DNA from: Streptomyces neyagawaensis
GTDB lineage: Bacteria; Actinomycetota; Actinomycetes; Streptomycetales; Streptomycetaceae
DNA length: 64,000 nucleotides
NCBI RefSeq assembly: GCF_023516595.1
Contig: NZ_JAMGBG010000123.1
Span: 19,178 to 83,177, forward strand
Direction: 5' to 3'
The notes below the pieces were generated by a model. The model made no database searches. It saw only the letters and a program-made list of their open reading frames with translations, and had not been told where the DNA came from. Positions 48,915 to 57,293 of the stretch are shown one piece after another (within the stretch, counting starts at the first letter, position 1; every line of letters starts with the position of its first letter). The position numbers and the translations under genes are program-made.

Positions 48915-50075
48915 ATGACTCCTCCGACGGAGACCAGACAGACGACGGTCGGTATCGGCGGTGCCGCCGAGAGCACGGACATGGTGCTGAACATCGGACC
49001 GCAGCACCCGTCCACGCACGGTGTGCTGCGCCTGCGGCTCGTCCTCGACGGCGAGCGCATCACGCACGCGGAGCCGGTGATCGGCTATATGCACCGCGGC
49101 GCGGAGAAGCTGTTCGAGGCGCGCGACTACCGCCAGATCATCATGCTCGCCAACCGCCACGACTGGCTCTCCGCCTTCTCGAACGAGCTGGGCGTCGTCC
49201 TCGGCGTCGAACGCATGCTCGGCATGGAGGTTCCGGAACGCGCGGTGTGGATGCGTACGCTCCTCGCCGAGCTGAACCGGGTCCTGAACCATCTGATGTT
49301 CCTCGGCTCGTACCCGCTGGAGCTCGGCGGCATCACCGCCGTGTTCTACGCGTTCCGGGAGCGCGAGGAGCTCCAGAACGTCATGGAGGAGATCTCCGGC
49401 GGGCGCATGCACTACATGTTCAACCGTGTCGGCGGTCTCAAGGAGGACCTCCCGGCCGGCTGGACCGCACGCGCGCGTGCCGTCGTCGCCGACGTACGCT
49501 CCCGCATGGGCGTCTTCGACGACCTCGTCCTCGGCAACGAGATCTTCCGGGGCCGCACCCGGGACGTGGGCGTCCTGTCCGCGGAGGCCGTGCACGCGTA
49601 CGGGGTGAGCGGGCCCATCGCCCGGGCGTCCGGTGTCGACTTCGACCTGCGGCGCGACGAGCCGTATCTGGCGTACGGGGAGCTCCAGGACGTCCTCAAG
49701 GTCGTCACCCGCGACGAGGGCGACTGCCTCGCCCGCTTCGAGTGCCTGCTGGAGCAGACCCATGTCTCCCTCGCCCTCGCCGACGCCTGCCTGGACCGGC
49801 TCGCCGAGCTGCCGCCCGGGCCGATCAACCAGCGTCTGCCCAAGGTCCTCAAGGCGCCCGAGGGCCACACCTACGCCTGGACCGAGAACCCCCTCGGCAT
49901 CAACGGCTACTACCTCGTCAGCAAGGGCGAGAAGACCCCGTACCGGCTGAAGCTGCGCTCGGCGTCCTACAACAACATCCAGGCCCTCACCGAGCTGCTG
50001 CCGGGGACCCTGGTGGCCGACATGGTGGCGATCCTGGGCTCGATGTTCTTCGTGGTGGGGGACATCGACAAGTAG
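48915..50075 (+). CDS. nuoD2: Orphan NADH-quinone oxidoreductase subunit D (NuoD2)
   Basis: The 386-residue protein is a NuoD/49-kDa homologue standing apart from any other nuo gene. It has the quinone-site loop IGPQHPSTHG (His31, His35), then GYMHRGAEKL with Arg61, and the C-terminal LVADMVAILGSMFFVVGDIDK-type ending of NuoD/hydrogenase large subunits (seen as ILGSMFFVVGDIDK). Arg61 lies 26 residues after His35, which I recall as the spacing in bovine NDUFS2, where the matching Arg85 is methylated by NDUFAF7. A MidA/NDUFAF7-type methyltransferase gene lies convergent, 13 bases beyond its stop. Confidence 0.92.
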   Translation: MTPPTETRQTTVGIGGAAESTDMVLNIGPQHPSTHGVLRLRLVLDGERITHAEPVIGYMHRGAEKLFEARDYRQIIMLANRHDWLSAFSNELGVVLGVERMLGMEVPERAVWMRTLLAELNRVLNHLMFLGSYPLELGGITAVFYAFREREELQNVMEEISGGRMHYMFNRVGGLKEDLPAGWTARARAVVADVRSRMGVFDDLVLGNEIFRGRTRDVGVLSAEAVHAYGVSGPIARASGVDFDLRRDEPYLAYGELQDVLKVVTRDEGDCLARFECLLEQTHVSLALADACLDRLAELPPGPINQRLPKVLKAPEGHTYAWTENPLGINGYYLVSKGEKTPYRLKLRSASYNNIQALTELLPGTLVADMVAILGSMFFVVGDIDK

Positions 50076-50088
50076 GGATCCGACCCGT

Positions 50089-51198
50089 CTACTCCGCGCC
50101 GTGCCCCGTGCCGGACGGCGTGTCCGACGCCGTGTCGCCCTCCCCGAGCGGGTGGGGGATGCCCACCGGCTGGATCAGCCAGCCGAAGTCGCCGAGTCCG
50201 CCCGGCGCGGTGAGTTCGGCGGCCTCGCCGGCGCCCGCGAGGGCGCGCACGTAGGCGGTGGGGTCCGTGGTCGCCAGGGAGAGCGGCGGGCGGCCGGCGG
50301 TGACGCCGAGGGCCCGCAGCGCGTCCCGCTGGGTCAGCAGCCGCGCGCCCGGCAGCGCGCAGGCGTCCAGGGCGACGTGGGCGGTGATGTCGCCGGAACC
50401 GTCCGGCACGGGCGCTGTCTCCCGGCCCTCCCGGAAGCCGGTGAGCGTCCCGAAGGGCGGCCGGGCGTCCGCGAGGTGCGCGTAGTCGACGGCGACCGCG
50501 AGCCCCCGCTCGACGCCCGCGACGGCCGCGGCCCAGGCACGGTCCCGGGGCAGCCCGATCTCGGCCCGCAGCCCCTCCTCCCCGGCCACCGGCCACCACC
50601 GCTCCAGCCAGGCAGCCTCCTCGCCGCCGACCGGCTCCCCGAGTCGTTCCCGGCCGTCCTCGCGGACGAGGACAAGCCGGGGCGTGCCCGCCGCGTCCAC
50701 CTCCACCACGTCCACCGGCACGTTGTCCAGCCACTCGTTGGCGAACAGCAGCCCGGTGACCCGCTCCGGCGGTTCGGCGCACCACTCGATGCGGTGATCG
50801 AGGCCGTCCGGCCGGTCGGCGATCTCGACGGCGTACGCGCGCGTGCGCGCCGCCACCTCCGCGGGGAGCGCCGCCAGAACCCCGGCGCCCAGCTCGCCCC
50901 GTCCCGCGCCCATGTCCACGCACGCCAGTTCACGGGGGTGCCCCAGCGCCGCGTCGACCCGGCACAGCAGCCGTGCCACGGCGCCCGCGTAGAGCGCGGA
51001 CGCGTGCACGGAGGTCCGGAAGTGCCCGGCGGGGCCCTCCGGCCGCCGGTAGAAGCCGTGGGGCCCGTACAGGGCTTCCTCGGTGGCGGCACGCCACGGC
51101 AGCCAGGGGCCCGCCCCGCCGGGGGCGGGAGGCCGTGACCCGTGCGGATCCGGCGCGGCGGAGCGGTCGGCCTCCGCCGACCCGCGGTCGTGAACCAC
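50089..51198 (-). CDS. SAM-dependent methyltransferase of the MidA/NDUFAF7 family (PF02636 type)
   Basis: This is a 369-residue protein. The N-terminus has the family pattern YGPHGFYRRPEGPAGHFRTS, then the SAM-binding ACVDMGAGRGELGAGVL (glycine-rich loop), EWLDNVPVDVVEV (the NEWLD-type motif) and VDYAHLADARPPFGTLTGF. Eukaryotic members methylate NDUFS2 and are needed to assemble complex I. GTG 51198 follows GGGAGGG; the frame extends to 51279 without family features. It ends next to nuoD2 on the opposite strand, an unusual and suggestive pairing. Confidence 0.85.
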   Translation of the reverse strand: MVHDRGSAEADRSAAPDPHGSRPPAPGGAGPWLPWRAATEEALYGPHGFYRRPEGPAGHFRTSVHASALYAGAVARLLCRVDAALGHPRELACVDMGAGRGELGAGVLAALPAEVAARTRAYAVEIADRPDGLDHRIEWCAEPPERVTGLLFANEWLDNVPVDVVEVDAAGTPRLVLVREDGRERLGEPVGGEEAAWLERWWPVAGEEGLRAEIGLPRDRAWAAAVAGVERGLAVAVDYAHLADARPPFGTLTGFREGRETAPVPDGSGDITAHVALDACALPGARLLTQRDALRALGVTAGRPPLSLATTDPTAYVRALAGAGEAAELTAPGGLGDFGWLIQPVGIPHPLGEGDTASDTPSGTGHGAE

Positions 51199-51334
51199 GC
51201 AACCCTCCCGAAGTCCCGGTGATCCCTCGCCGCCAGAGGCTATGCCGCCTCCACCTTGGGGAGTACTTGGCCCTGTCATGGATCGATCCTCCGGTTGACC
51301 CCGCTGTGCCGCGCGCTTCCCTACGCTGGGTTAC

Positions 51335-52537
51335 GTGCAGCGCCTCTATGACTTCCTCCGCAGGCACCCGACATGGGTCGACAGCTTCTGGGCCGTCGTC
51401 CTGCTCGGGACGTCCCTGGTCGGCGGAGCGATCGACAGTGACTACGCGGAGAGCATGAACGAGGCCGCGCTCGTACCGATCGCCCTGGCGCTCAGCCTCT
51501 CGGTCGCCCTGCGGCGCCGGATGCCGGAGAAGATGCTGGTGCTGGCCGCCGCCGCGGGCATCGCCCAGCTGATCTTCGGCGTGCCGAGGATCGCGGGCGA
51601 CTTCGCGATGCTGGTGATCATCTACACGGTCGCCGCGATCGGCGCCCGCTGGGCCTCCTGGTTCGCCCTGGCCGGAGGTCTGTGTGCCGCGCCCCTGGCG
51701 CAGATGCGGTGGCCCGAGGGCCAGACGGGGATGCTGGGCAACGCCGTGCTCGCGATCATCCTGACGGTGCCGTTCGCCCTCGCCTGGGTGCTCGGCGACT
51801 CGCTGCGCACCCGCCGCGCGTACTTCGCGCAGCTGGAGGAGCGCGCCGCCCGCCTGGAGAAGGAGCGCGAGGCGCAGGCCAAGGTCGCGGTCGCCGCCGA
51901 GCGCGCCCGGATCGCCCGGGAGCTGCACGACGTCGTCGCGCACAACGTGTCGGTGATGGTCGTCCAGGCCGACGGTGCCGCCTACGTCCTGGACGCCGCC
52001 CCCGACCAGGCGAAGAAGGCCCTGGAGACCATCTCCTCCACCGGCCGCCAGGCCCTCGCCGAGATGCGCCGCCTGCTGGGCGTCCTGCGCACCGGCGAGC
52101 ACCAGGAGGTCGGTGAGTACGTGCCGCAGCCGGACGTCGAGCAGATCGACGACCTCGTGGAGCAGTGCCGTACCGCGGGTCTGCCCGTCGACTTCAAGAT
52201 CGAGGGCACTCCGCGCCCGCTGCCCAGCGGTGTGGAGCTGACGGCGTACCGCATCGTCCAGGAGGCGCTGACCAACACCCGCAAGCACGGCGGTCCGAAC
52301 GCGGGTGCGAGCGTCCGGCTGGTGTACTTCGACGACGGGCTGGGTCTGCTCGTCGAGGACGACGGCAAAGGCGCCCCGCACGAGCTGTACGAGGAGGGCG
52401 GCGTCGACGGTCGGGGGCACGGGCTGATCGGGATGCGTGAGCGCGTGGGTATGGTCGGCGGCACGCTCGACGCGGGTCCCCGGCCCGGTGGCGGCTTCCG
52501 TATCAGCGCCCTCCTGCCGCTCAAGCCCGCACACTGA
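51335..52537 (+). CDS. Sensor histidine kinase (HisKA_3 type)
   Basis: The 400-residue protein has five to six N-terminal helices (about 15-165), a short coiled linker and the HisKA_3 dimerisation domain RIARELHDVVAHNVSVMVVQ (His about 197). A GHKL ATPase domain follows with TAYRIVQEALTNTRKHGG, VEDDGKGAP and GLIGMRERVGMVGG. It should sense a membrane or envelope signal and phosphorylate the response regulator 75 bases downstream. TACGCT ends seven bases before GTG 51335, with no Shine-Dalgarno, so a leaderless transcript is likely. Confidence 0.92.
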   Translation: MQRLYDFLRRHPTWVDSFWAVVLLGTSLVGGAIDSDYAESMNEAALVPIALALSLSVALRRRMPEKMLVLAAAAGIAQLIFGVPRIAGDFAMLVIIYTVAAIGARWASWFALAGGLCAAPLAQMRWPEGQTGMLGNAVLAIILTVPFALAWVLGDSLRTRRAYFAQLEERAARLEKEREAQAKVAVAAERARIARELHDVVAHNVSVMVVQADGAAYVLDAAPDQAKKALETISSTGRQALAEMRRLLGVLRTGEHQEVGEYVPQPDVEQIDDLVEQCRTAGLPVDFKIEGTPRPLPSGVELTAYRIVQEALTNTRKHGGPNAGASVRLVYFDDGLGLLVEDDGKGAPHELYEEGGVDGRGHGLIGMRERVGMVGGTLDAGPRPGGGFRISALLPLKPAH

Positions 52538-52612
52538 CATGGCCGTGCCACCGGCTGACACCTGTCACGGACGGCACCGGACGACACCCCACGGACACGG
52601 AAGAGGACCCCG

Positions 52613-53281
52613 ATGGCGATCCGCGTAATGCTCGTCGACGACCAGGTGCTGCTGCGCACCGGGTTCCGGATGGTGCTGGCGGCCCAGCCGGACATGGAGG
52701 TCGTGGCCGAGGCGGGCGACGGCGTCGAAGCCCTCCAGGTGGTGCGGTCGACGGCCGTGGACGTGGTCCTCATGGACGTGCGGATGCCGAAGCTGGACGG
52801 CGTCGAGGCGACCCGCCGGATCTGCGCCGAGCCGAACCCGCCGAAGGTGCTCATCCTGACCACCTTCGACCTCGACGAGTACGCGTTCTCCGGGCTGAAG
52901 GCGGGCGCCTCCGGCTTCATGCTCAAGGACGTGCCGCCCGGTGAACTGCTGGCCGCGATCCGTTCCGTGCACAGCGGCGACGCCGTCGTGGCACCCTCCA
53001 CCACCCGGCGGCTGCTCGACCGGTTCGCGCCGCTGCTGCCGGGTGCCGCCGACCCCGAGCACAAGGAGCTGGACCGGCTCACCGAACGCGAACGCGAGGT
53101 GATGATCCTCGTCGCGCAGGGCCTGTCCAACGGCGAGATCGCCGCCCGTCTCGTCCTGTCCGAGGCCACGGTCAAGACCCACGTCGGCCGCATCCTCACC
53201 AAGCTGGGCCTGCGCGACCGCGTCCAGGTCGTCGTCCTCGCGTACGAGACGGGGCTGGTCCGGGCCGGCGGCCACGGCTGA
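52613..53281 (+). CDS. LuxR/NarL-type response regulator
   Basis: The 222-residue protein has a receiver domain (IRVMLVDDQVLLRTGFRMVL, phospho-Asp about 55 in VVLMDVRMPKLDG, Lys in FMLKDVPPGE) and a C-terminal LuxR helix-turn-helix (LTEREREVMILVAQGLSNGE, SEATVKTHVGRILTKL). It forms a two-component system with the preceding kinase. GGAAGAGG lies upstream of ATG 52613. Target genes unknown. Confidence 0.94.
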   Translation: MAIRVMLVDDQVLLRTGFRMVLAAQPDMEVVAEAGDGVEALQVVRSTAVDVVLMDVRMPKLDGVEATRRICAEPNPPKVLILTTFDLDEYAFSGLKAGASGFMLKDVPPGELLAAIRSVHSGDAVVAPSTTRRLLDRFAPLLPGAADPEHKELDRLTEREREVMILVAQGLSNGEIAARLVLSEATVKTHVGRILTKLGLRDRVQVVVLAYETGLVRAGGHG

Positions 53282-53326
53282 GCCGGCCGTCCCCCGCGTC
53301 CACGGGAGCGTGACCCCCGTGTGACA

Positions 53327-53346
53327 CGCGCACCCTAGGGTGCGCG
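53327..53346. promoter_or_regulatory. 20-bp perfect palindrome over a -10-like box
   Basis: CGCGCACCCT-AGGGTGCGCG has no spacer and ends one base before ATG 53348. TAGGGT (53336-53341) inside it is a possible -10, placing the transcript start at the ATG. It is a likely operator or a dimer-binding site. Confidence 0.5.
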
Positions 53347-53347
53347 C

Positions 53348-53977
53348 ATGCTCCTGTGGATCAACGGCCCCTTCGGGGGCGGCAAGACACACACCGCACA
53401 TGAGATCCAGCGGCGGCTGCCGGGCAGCGTCATCTGCGACCCCGAGCACCCCGGCTTCGGCCTGCACCGCATGCTTCCGCCCGAACTGCGCGGCGACTTC
53501 CAGGACTTGGTGTCCTGGCGGCAGGGAGTCGTCGAGGTGCTCGACCTCGCCCTCACCCGGCACGACGGTGTGGTGATCGCCCCCATGACGGTCACCGACC
53601 CCGTCTGCTTCGCGGAGACCGTCGGCCGCCTGCGCGAACTCGGCCACGACGTACGGCACTTCACGCTCCTCGCCCGGCGCGAGACCGTCCTGGGGCGCCT
53701 GCGGGAACGCGGCTTCGGCCGCCTCCTCGGCCGTATCGCCGGGAACGCCTCGCTGCGCGGGGAGAGCTGGGCGGTCGGGCGGCTCGACCACTGCCTGGAG
53801 CGGCTGGGGGAGCCCGAGTTCGCCGAGCACCTGTGGACCGACCACACCACCGTCCCGAAGACCGCGGACCGCATCGCCGTCCTCGCCGGCCTCACCCTCC
53901 GCCCGAACACCGACGGCCCCCTGCGCACCCGCCTGCGCCAGGCCCGCGTCGGCGTACGGCACATGCGATTCGACTGA
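53348..53977 (+). CDS. P-loop ATPase, TmrB-like (tunicamycin-resistance type)
   Basis: The 209-residue protein begins MLLWINGPFGGGKTHTAHEI, with Walker A GPFGGGKT at residues 7-14. It continues with features of TmrB-like kinases (VVIAPMTVTDP, RHFTLLARRETVLGRLRERG). Bacillus TmrB gives tunicamycin resistance by binding the drug; similar proteins in Streptomyces have unknown targets. It has no Shine-Dalgarno and begins right after a 20-bp palindrome. Confidence 0.85.
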   Translation: MLLWINGPFGGGKTHTAHEIQRRLPGSVICDPEHPGFGLHRMLPPELRGDFQDLVSWRQGVVEVLDLALTRHDGVVIAPMTVTDPVCFAETVGRLRELGHDVRHFTLLARRETVLGRLRERGFGRLLGRIAGNASLRGESWAVGRLDHCLERLGEPEFAEHLWTDHTTVPKTADRIAVLAGLTLRPNTDGPLRTRLRQARVGVRHMRFD

Positions 53978-54081
53978 GGGCCGCTGCGGCCGCTCCGCGG
54001 GGTGACGGCGTGATCGCGTGGGCCGCCGCCGAGCTGGTGGCGCCGGGATCGGCGACGGCCGACGGAGACCCTCCGCGTTCG

Positions 54082-56640
54082 TCAGGCGCCCGGACCCCGT
54101 CCGCGACCGGGCTCTGGCCCCGGACGGTTGCGCAGGTGCGGCGGTGGCACGGCGGGGCCGGGGGGCGTGGGCCGGTTCTGGCCCGGTGTCGTCCGGGGTG
54201 CCGATCGGGAACGGGCCGCCGCGCTGGCGGCACGCTGGGCGTCGCCCGGCCCGGCCGCCCCGGCCGCCCCGGCCGCCCCGACCGCCCCGGCCGCCCCGAC
54301 CGACCCGACCGCCCCGCCCGGTCTGCCGGACGGGGGCGGTCCCTGCCGGTGTTCGCGCTCGGCGGCGTTGTGCCTGGCCAGGTGGCTGCCCTGGAGGGCG
54401 GTCGCCATGAAACCGGCGGCGACATTGCCGCTCTCCGGCGGAGTGGTCTTGTCGTTGAGGACCGCGAGCCGTGCTGTGTCCTCGCGGCCGAAGACATGGG
54501 TGGGAAGCATGCGCGAGGCGGCCCCCGTCACCTCGCACGCGTGGCGCTGCCCGTGCGCCTCGAACTCGAGGCGGTAGCCGAGGTACTGGCGGTCCTTGTC
54601 GAAGCGAAGCTCGCCGCGGACCTCCCCGCCCGCCGACCGCGCCCACGACTCGACGGAGTCCACGGCGTGCGGCAGACGGGAGACCCGCCCCAGGCACGCC
54701 ACATAGGCGTCCCCCTCCACCCCGAGTGACCTGCCCGCACTGTCCAGCGCCGCGAGTCGGACCCGGCCGTCCGGGGCGGTCACCGTGCCGACCGCCCCGA
54801 GATAGCGGCCGGAGAAGGTCACGAGGCGGCCGTCGCCGCCGTACTCGGCGTCGTGCTTGACGCGCAGCGCCGTGTACTGGGCGTCGTTGTGCAGCACGAA
54901 CGGCGCGTCCTTGCCGACCATGAAGACCCGGCTGTCGGGGCGGGCCTGCAGGATGATCTCGGCGTTGGCGATGGCGGCGCCGCCCACTCCGGCGATGACC
55001 CAGTCCCTGGCGACGGAGGGGTCGTAGTCACCGTCTCCCACCTCGTCGCCCATCAGGACGCGTCCGGGTGCCGCGGCGCGGGCCTCCTCCCACGCGGCCG
55101 TCGCCCGCAGGGTCTCCATCGCCCCGGCCACCCGCGGATCCGCCGATGCCGCGAGGCTGTCGGAGACTCCCGCGTCGGCGAGCACGGCGAGTGCGGCCCC
55201 GGCTCGGTCCTGGCCCTCGGGCAGGGCGAGCAGCCGGTCGCGGGCCGCGGCGGCCTCCGGGACGCCGAGCGCGGCGAGCCCCTCGGCCAGGTGCTCGGTC
55301 GCCTCCGGCACGGTCGGTACCTGACGGTCGGCCCCCGGGACGATCTCGGGCGGGATACCGGTCGCGATGAGCGGGGACCCCTTGACCTCCACCGTCACCG
55401 GGTCGGATCCGTCCGCCGGACTGATCTCGGCGAGGAGCCGGCCCTCGGCGCCGACACGGAGCTCCGCCCGCCCGTCGACGAGCGGACCGCGGACGGCGGC
55501 GGTGTCCTCCCAGAGCTGCAGCGCGGGCAGCGGCACGCGCTGCTGCGGATCGGCGAACTGGTACGGGTCGCCCATGCCGCTCTGCCGCAGATGCCGCACC
55601 TGGTCGGCGGACTGGACGATCGCCTCGATGGGGTCGACGTGCCAGCGCCCCCTCGCGTCCACGAGCAGCATGTCCGGGGAGCGGGCCGCGAGGGCGGCAC
55701 CCCCTCCGATCATGAGTTCGTACTGCGGGTGCCGGCCCTCGGGCAGTGCCGCCTGCCGGGCGCGCAGCTCCTCCAGCGTGCGGCCGCTGAGCGACGTCCG
55801 CCGCTCGGCGGCCTCCGCCGCGGCCCGGTCCAGTTCCGCGCGTGGCACGGGCGAGCCGTCGGGCCGCAGCCCCGGCATGGTGAACCCCGGCGGAACCACC
55901 GGCGCCGCCCCCTCGGCGGCCCGCGTCGCCCGCGCCTCGACGACGGCGCGCGCGTCGGCGGCGTCCAGCCGCTCCACCGGCCGCGCGAGTTCCGCCATGG
56001 CCTCGCGCGCCCCCGCCCGCAGCAGGGGCCGTACGACGTCCTGGCGGATGTCGGCCGCGTACAGCTCGATCGCGTGACTCGCGTCCGTGACCGGCGCCCT
56101 GGGCCGCAGCCCCGACTCGTCGACCAGCTCCGAGAACCGGTGACGGGCGTCGAGGCGCTCCGCCGCGCCCAGGTCCGCGTCGTTCATCCGGGCCGCCAGA
56201 TAGTTGAACTCCTCGGCCCGGCCCCGGTCCGCGTCGGACAGCTCCGGATGCGCCGGCAGTGTCGCGCCGGGGGCCAGCAGGCTGTCCAGGGGCACCCGTG
56301 CGCCGACGGTGGCCCGGTCCCGTACCGCCAGCAGCTCCCCGACCTCACGGGAGAGCACCTGCCCGGCCAGCTCCGGGCGCAGGGTGTCGGCGAGCTGCAC
56401 GACGTACCGGTCGGTCGTGGTGTTGGTGAAGGTGCGCGCCAGCTGCGGTTGCGGCAGGGCCGCCGTGTCCAGGCGCAGTTCGATTCTGTCGCCGGCCGTG
56501 GTGTCGAGCTCGAAGAAGCGCCGGCCGTCCTGCTCGACCGCCGACACACCGGTCAGCAGCCCGGGACGAATGTCCCGCAGCACCGTGGGCAACGCGGCCT
56601 CGGCCTCAGCGAGCAGCCGCCTCTCCGCACCCGATTCCAC
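54082..56640 (-). CDS. Large protein with two Rossmann-like segments, possibly polymorphic-toxin-related
   Basis: The 852-residue protein has no signal peptide. Residues about 1-200 resemble regions next to peptidase-like modules in actinobacterial toxin-type proteins (LSREVGELLAVRDRA, about 90-105, where an HExxH would be expected but is absent). Near 308-335 is LMIGGGAALAARSPDMLLVD. Near 545-575 is WVIAGVGGAAIANAEIILQ, a dinucleotide-binding loop, followed by VACLGRVSRLPHAVD and, near the end of the folded part, NVAAGFMATALQGSHLA, as in FAD/NAD(P) oxidoreductases. The last 75 residues are Gly/Ala/Pro low complexity. GTG 56640 follows GGGGGGA. Function unknown; a redox-type effector or enzyme is inferred. 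Confidence 0.6.
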   Translation of the reverse strand: MESGAERRLLAEAEAALPTVLRDIRPGLLTGVSAVEQDGRRFFELDTTAGDRIELRLDTAALPQPQLARTFTNTTTDRYVVQLADTLRPELAGQVLSREVGELLAVRDRATVGARVPLDSLLAPGATLPAHPELSDADRGRAEEFNYLAARMNDADLGAAERLDARHRFSELVDESGLRPRAPVTDASHAIELYAADIRQDVVRPLLRAGAREAMAELARPVERLDAADARAVVEARATRAAEGAAPVVPPGFTMPGLRPDGSPVPRAELDRAAAEAAERRTSLSGRTLEELRARQAALPEGRHPQYELMIGGGAALAARSPDMLLVDARGRWHVDPIEAIVQSADQVRHLRQSGMGDPYQFADPQQRVPLPALQLWEDTAAVRGPLVDGRAELRVGAEGRLLAEISPADGSDPVTVEVKGSPLIATGIPPEIVPGADRQVPTVPEATEHLAEGLAALGVPEAAAARDRLLALPEGQDRAGAALAVLADAGVSDSLAASADPRVAGAMETLRATAAWEEARAAAPGRVLMGDEVGDGDYDPSVARDWVIAGVGGAAIANAEIILQARPDSRVFMVGKDAPFVLHNDAQYTALRVKHDAEYGGDGRLVTFSGRYLGAVGTVTAPDGRVRLAALDSAGRSLGVEGDAYVACLGRVSRLPHAVDSVESWARSAGGEVRGELRFDKDRQYLGYRLEFEAHGQRHACEVTGAASRMLPTHVFGREDTARLAVLNDKTTPPESGNVAAGFMATALQGSHLARHNAAEREHRQGPPPSGRPGGAVGSVGAAGAVGAAGAAGAAGPGDAQRAASAAARSRSAPRTTPGQNRPTPPGPAVPPPHLRNRPGPEPGRGRGPGA
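54250..54320. repeat. GC-rich tandem repeat in the 3' end of the 852-codon gene
   Basis: About seven degenerate copies of a 9-bp unit (CGGCCGCCC/CGACCGCCC) encode a Gly-Ala-Ala/Gly-Ala-Val run near the C-terminus. Confidence 0.8.
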
Positions 56641-56672
56641 TGCATCCCCCCTGATCAGCGCCATGATTCACG

Positions 56673-56678
56673 TAGGAT
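56673..56678 (+). promoter_or_regulatory. -10-like TAGGAT for the zinc-ribbon protein gene
   Basis: TAGGAT ends seven bases before ATG 56685, which would give a leaderless transcript. The same AGGA could instead act as a Shine-Dalgarno. The gap to the divergent gene start is only 44 bases. Confidence 0.4.
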
Positions 56679-56684
56679 GATGGC

Positions 56685-57236
56685 ATGTTGATCGCCCGTT
56701 CGGCTCAAGAAGCGCACCTGTACATGGACCTGCGTGCCTGTGCGTGCGGGGCTTCAGGGTTCGACCGGCAGCACCGGCTGGAGGAGCGGGACGGGGCACT
56801 GCTCAGCGTGTACGAGGGGGTCTGCCCCGCGTGCGGGACGACCCGCGTGTTCGAGTTCACGCTGTCCGACGACCGGCCGCCGGAGCCTCCCGCGTTCGGC
56901 GGCGCCGCGCCCTCGCGCATCCTGGACCCCGGCGAGTTCCTGTGGGTCGCCGACCAGGTGTCGACCGAGTCCGGGCTACGGCTGCTGAGCGCGCCGCTCG
57001 CCGAGCACCGGGCGATCGGCGCGGCCACCGCGTATGCGATCGCCGCGTTGGAGGAGGTCGCCAAGTTCCTTCCGGAGCACGCCGACCGCGTCCCCGAGGA
57101 CAGGTTCACCTCGCGGCTCGGACAGGAGCTGTACGCGAAGGACCCGACGCGGTTCACCCGCCAGGACATCACCGCCGCGCTGGAGCTGAAACGCCGGATC
57201 GCCGCGGGCACACGGCAGTTCGGCACCCAGCGTTGA
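56685..57236 (+). CDS. Zinc-ribbon protein of unknown function
   Basis: The 183-residue protein has two cysteine pairs, CACGASGFDRQ and GVCPACGTTRVFEF, spaced like a CpXC-type zinc ribbon (about 16-50). A helical C-terminal domain follows (SAPLAEHRAIGAATAYAIAALEE to the end). It has no recognised enzymatic motif. It is divergent from the 852-codon gene, starts 44 bases apart, and may be its partner or a protector. A start at ATG 56724 is also possible. Confidence 0.65.
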   Translation: MLIARSAQEAHLYMDLRACACGASGFDRQHRLEERDGALLSVYEGVCPACGTTRVFEFTLSDDRPPEPPAFGGAAPSRILDPGEFLWVADQVSTESGLRLLSAPLAEHRAIGAATAYAIAALEEVAKFLPEHADRVPEDRFTSRLGQELYAKDPTRFTRQDITAALELKRRIAAGTRQFGTQR

Positions 57237-57293
57237 CGGCGCGCTTCCTGAGCAGGGCCGCGTCCGTCCCCGGCGCGTTCCCGGGCGGGTGGT

